DNA of 7,430 nt from Taishania sp045629585 (GTDB taxonomy: Bacteria; Bacteroidota; Bacteroidia; Flavobacteriales_D; Crocinitomicaceae): NCBI GenBank assembly GCA_045629585.1, contig JAZQRM010000107.1, positions 1 to 7,430 on the forward strand. The letters run 5' to 3'. The notes under the pieces were generated by a model that worked only from the letters and a program-made list of their open reading frames with translations, was not told the origin of the DNA and did no database searches. The translations under genes and the position numbers were made by a program. The stretch's first letter is position 1. Every line of letters begins with the position of its first letter. This document shows positions 7,003 to 7,430 of the stretch, piece after piece.

Positions 7003-7430
7003 TAAATGTGATTTGTAACAAGTATAAGTGCAGCAGGTCTAAAGTCATAAAAATGGCTGGTATGGTTCAGAGCAGCTATTATAGAAAACCAAGTCTTGGT
7101 AAAAAAGGTAATCGTCCTTCTGAATTTACGCATCATGATACAGATGGTATGGTTTGTCAATCCACTGTTATCGATGCTTTGAAGGAGATTTTGGAACATG
7201 AGTTTATCGATTGTGGCTACAGATTGATGACACATTATTTGAAACGAGAAGGCTATCATATTAACCATAAGAAACTCTATAGAATCATGAAGGAAGCTGG
7301 CTTGATTAAAGTAGAAAATAGAATAAATAGAAGTGGTTCAGGACGTAAGTTTGTGAAATTCAGAAAAGTAAAAACGTCCAAGCCAATGGAATGCCTAGAG
7401 ATGGACATCAAAATGGTTTGGATACCTGAT
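6969..7430 (+). CDS. IS3-family transposase OrfB, 3' end cut by the window
   Basis: This is read in the -1 frame relative to orfA, entered by frameshifting at 6966-6972. The frame is open to the window edge, giving about 154 codons. It begins VWDIGSKKDLVNVI and has the usual N-terminal segment ending SSYYRKP. It then shows the HTH_21 region (GYRLMTHYLKREGYHINHKK followed by LYRIMKEAGL). LEMDIKMVW is the opening strand of the rve (DDE) catalytic domain, with the first catalytic Asp at 7404-7406. The remaining DDE residues are beyond the edge, so activity cannot be judged. No strong independent start is seen; an ATG at 7053 is possible but would cut into the N-terminal domain. A full OrfB is about 270-290 residues. 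Confidence 0.9.

Larger units (their letters stand above)
6627..7430 (+). mobile_element. IS3-family insertion sequence, left part only
   Basis: The left end lies near 6627-6632, just before or at TGTACTTTAGCCCCC, where the minus-strand rdrA-like frame stops. A leader of about 60 bases precedes orfA, then orfB follows in the -1 frame and runs off the window. The two overlapping frames, HTH/leucine-zipper OrfA, slippery A-run and DDE OrfB are the IS3-family plan. The right end, inverted repeat partner and target duplication (usually 3-4 bp) are outside the window, so the exact junction is uncertain by several bases. The transposase genes point away from the interrupted operon. Confidence 0.88.

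Noticed and set aside
6999..7268. Minus-strand 89-codon frame
   Set aside because: It is antisense to the well-supported OrfB frame of the IS3 transposase.

Overview
The window looks like chromosomal DNA from a member of the Bacteroidota, probably Flavobacteriia. It is AT-rich, its starts lack clear Shine-Dalgarno sequences, and the RlmB-like and RAYT-like proteins read as that group's. This assignment rests on style and protein flavour only; no rRNA or marker gene is present.

Layout. Bases 2-733 (+) hold almost all of a 23S rRNA 2'-O-methyltransferase of the TrmH/SpoU family (rlmB), closed by a strong intrinsic terminator at 757-792. Bases 831-1480 hold a solo Y1 HUH transposase gene of the REP-associated type (RAYT, 955-1437, +). 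It sits between two near-identical 42-bp direct repeats, each built from a 20-bp palindrome plus a trailing half-site.

Bases 1488-6632 (-) hold a three-gene operon, transcribed right to left, that matches the architecture of a RADAR antiphage system. The first gene is the surviving 3' part of a large gene, probably the ATPase rdrA. Next comes a 967-aa adenosine-deaminase-superfamily protein (RdrB) with all the catalytic motifs present. Last is a 309-aa protein with four predicted membrane segments, in the place where RADAR accessory genes (rdrC or rdrD) occur. The genes overlap by 26 bp and 4 bp, so they are probably co-translated.

From about 6630 to the right edge lies the left part of an IS3-family insertion sequence: orfA, an A_AAA_AAG slippery site, and the 5' part of orfB up to the first catalytic Asp. 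The rdrA-like frame is open right up to the IS end and meets a stop (6633-6635) that appears to belong to the IS. The simplest reading is that IS3 landed inside rdrA and separated its ATPase half, which should lie beyond the right edge, from its C-terminal half and from the intact deaminase.

The main result is therefore a probable RADAR operon with an uncommon membrane partner, likely inactivated or rewired by a transposon, next to a RAYT/REP element. The RADAR identity is inferred from deaminase motifs and gene order; no homology search was possible.
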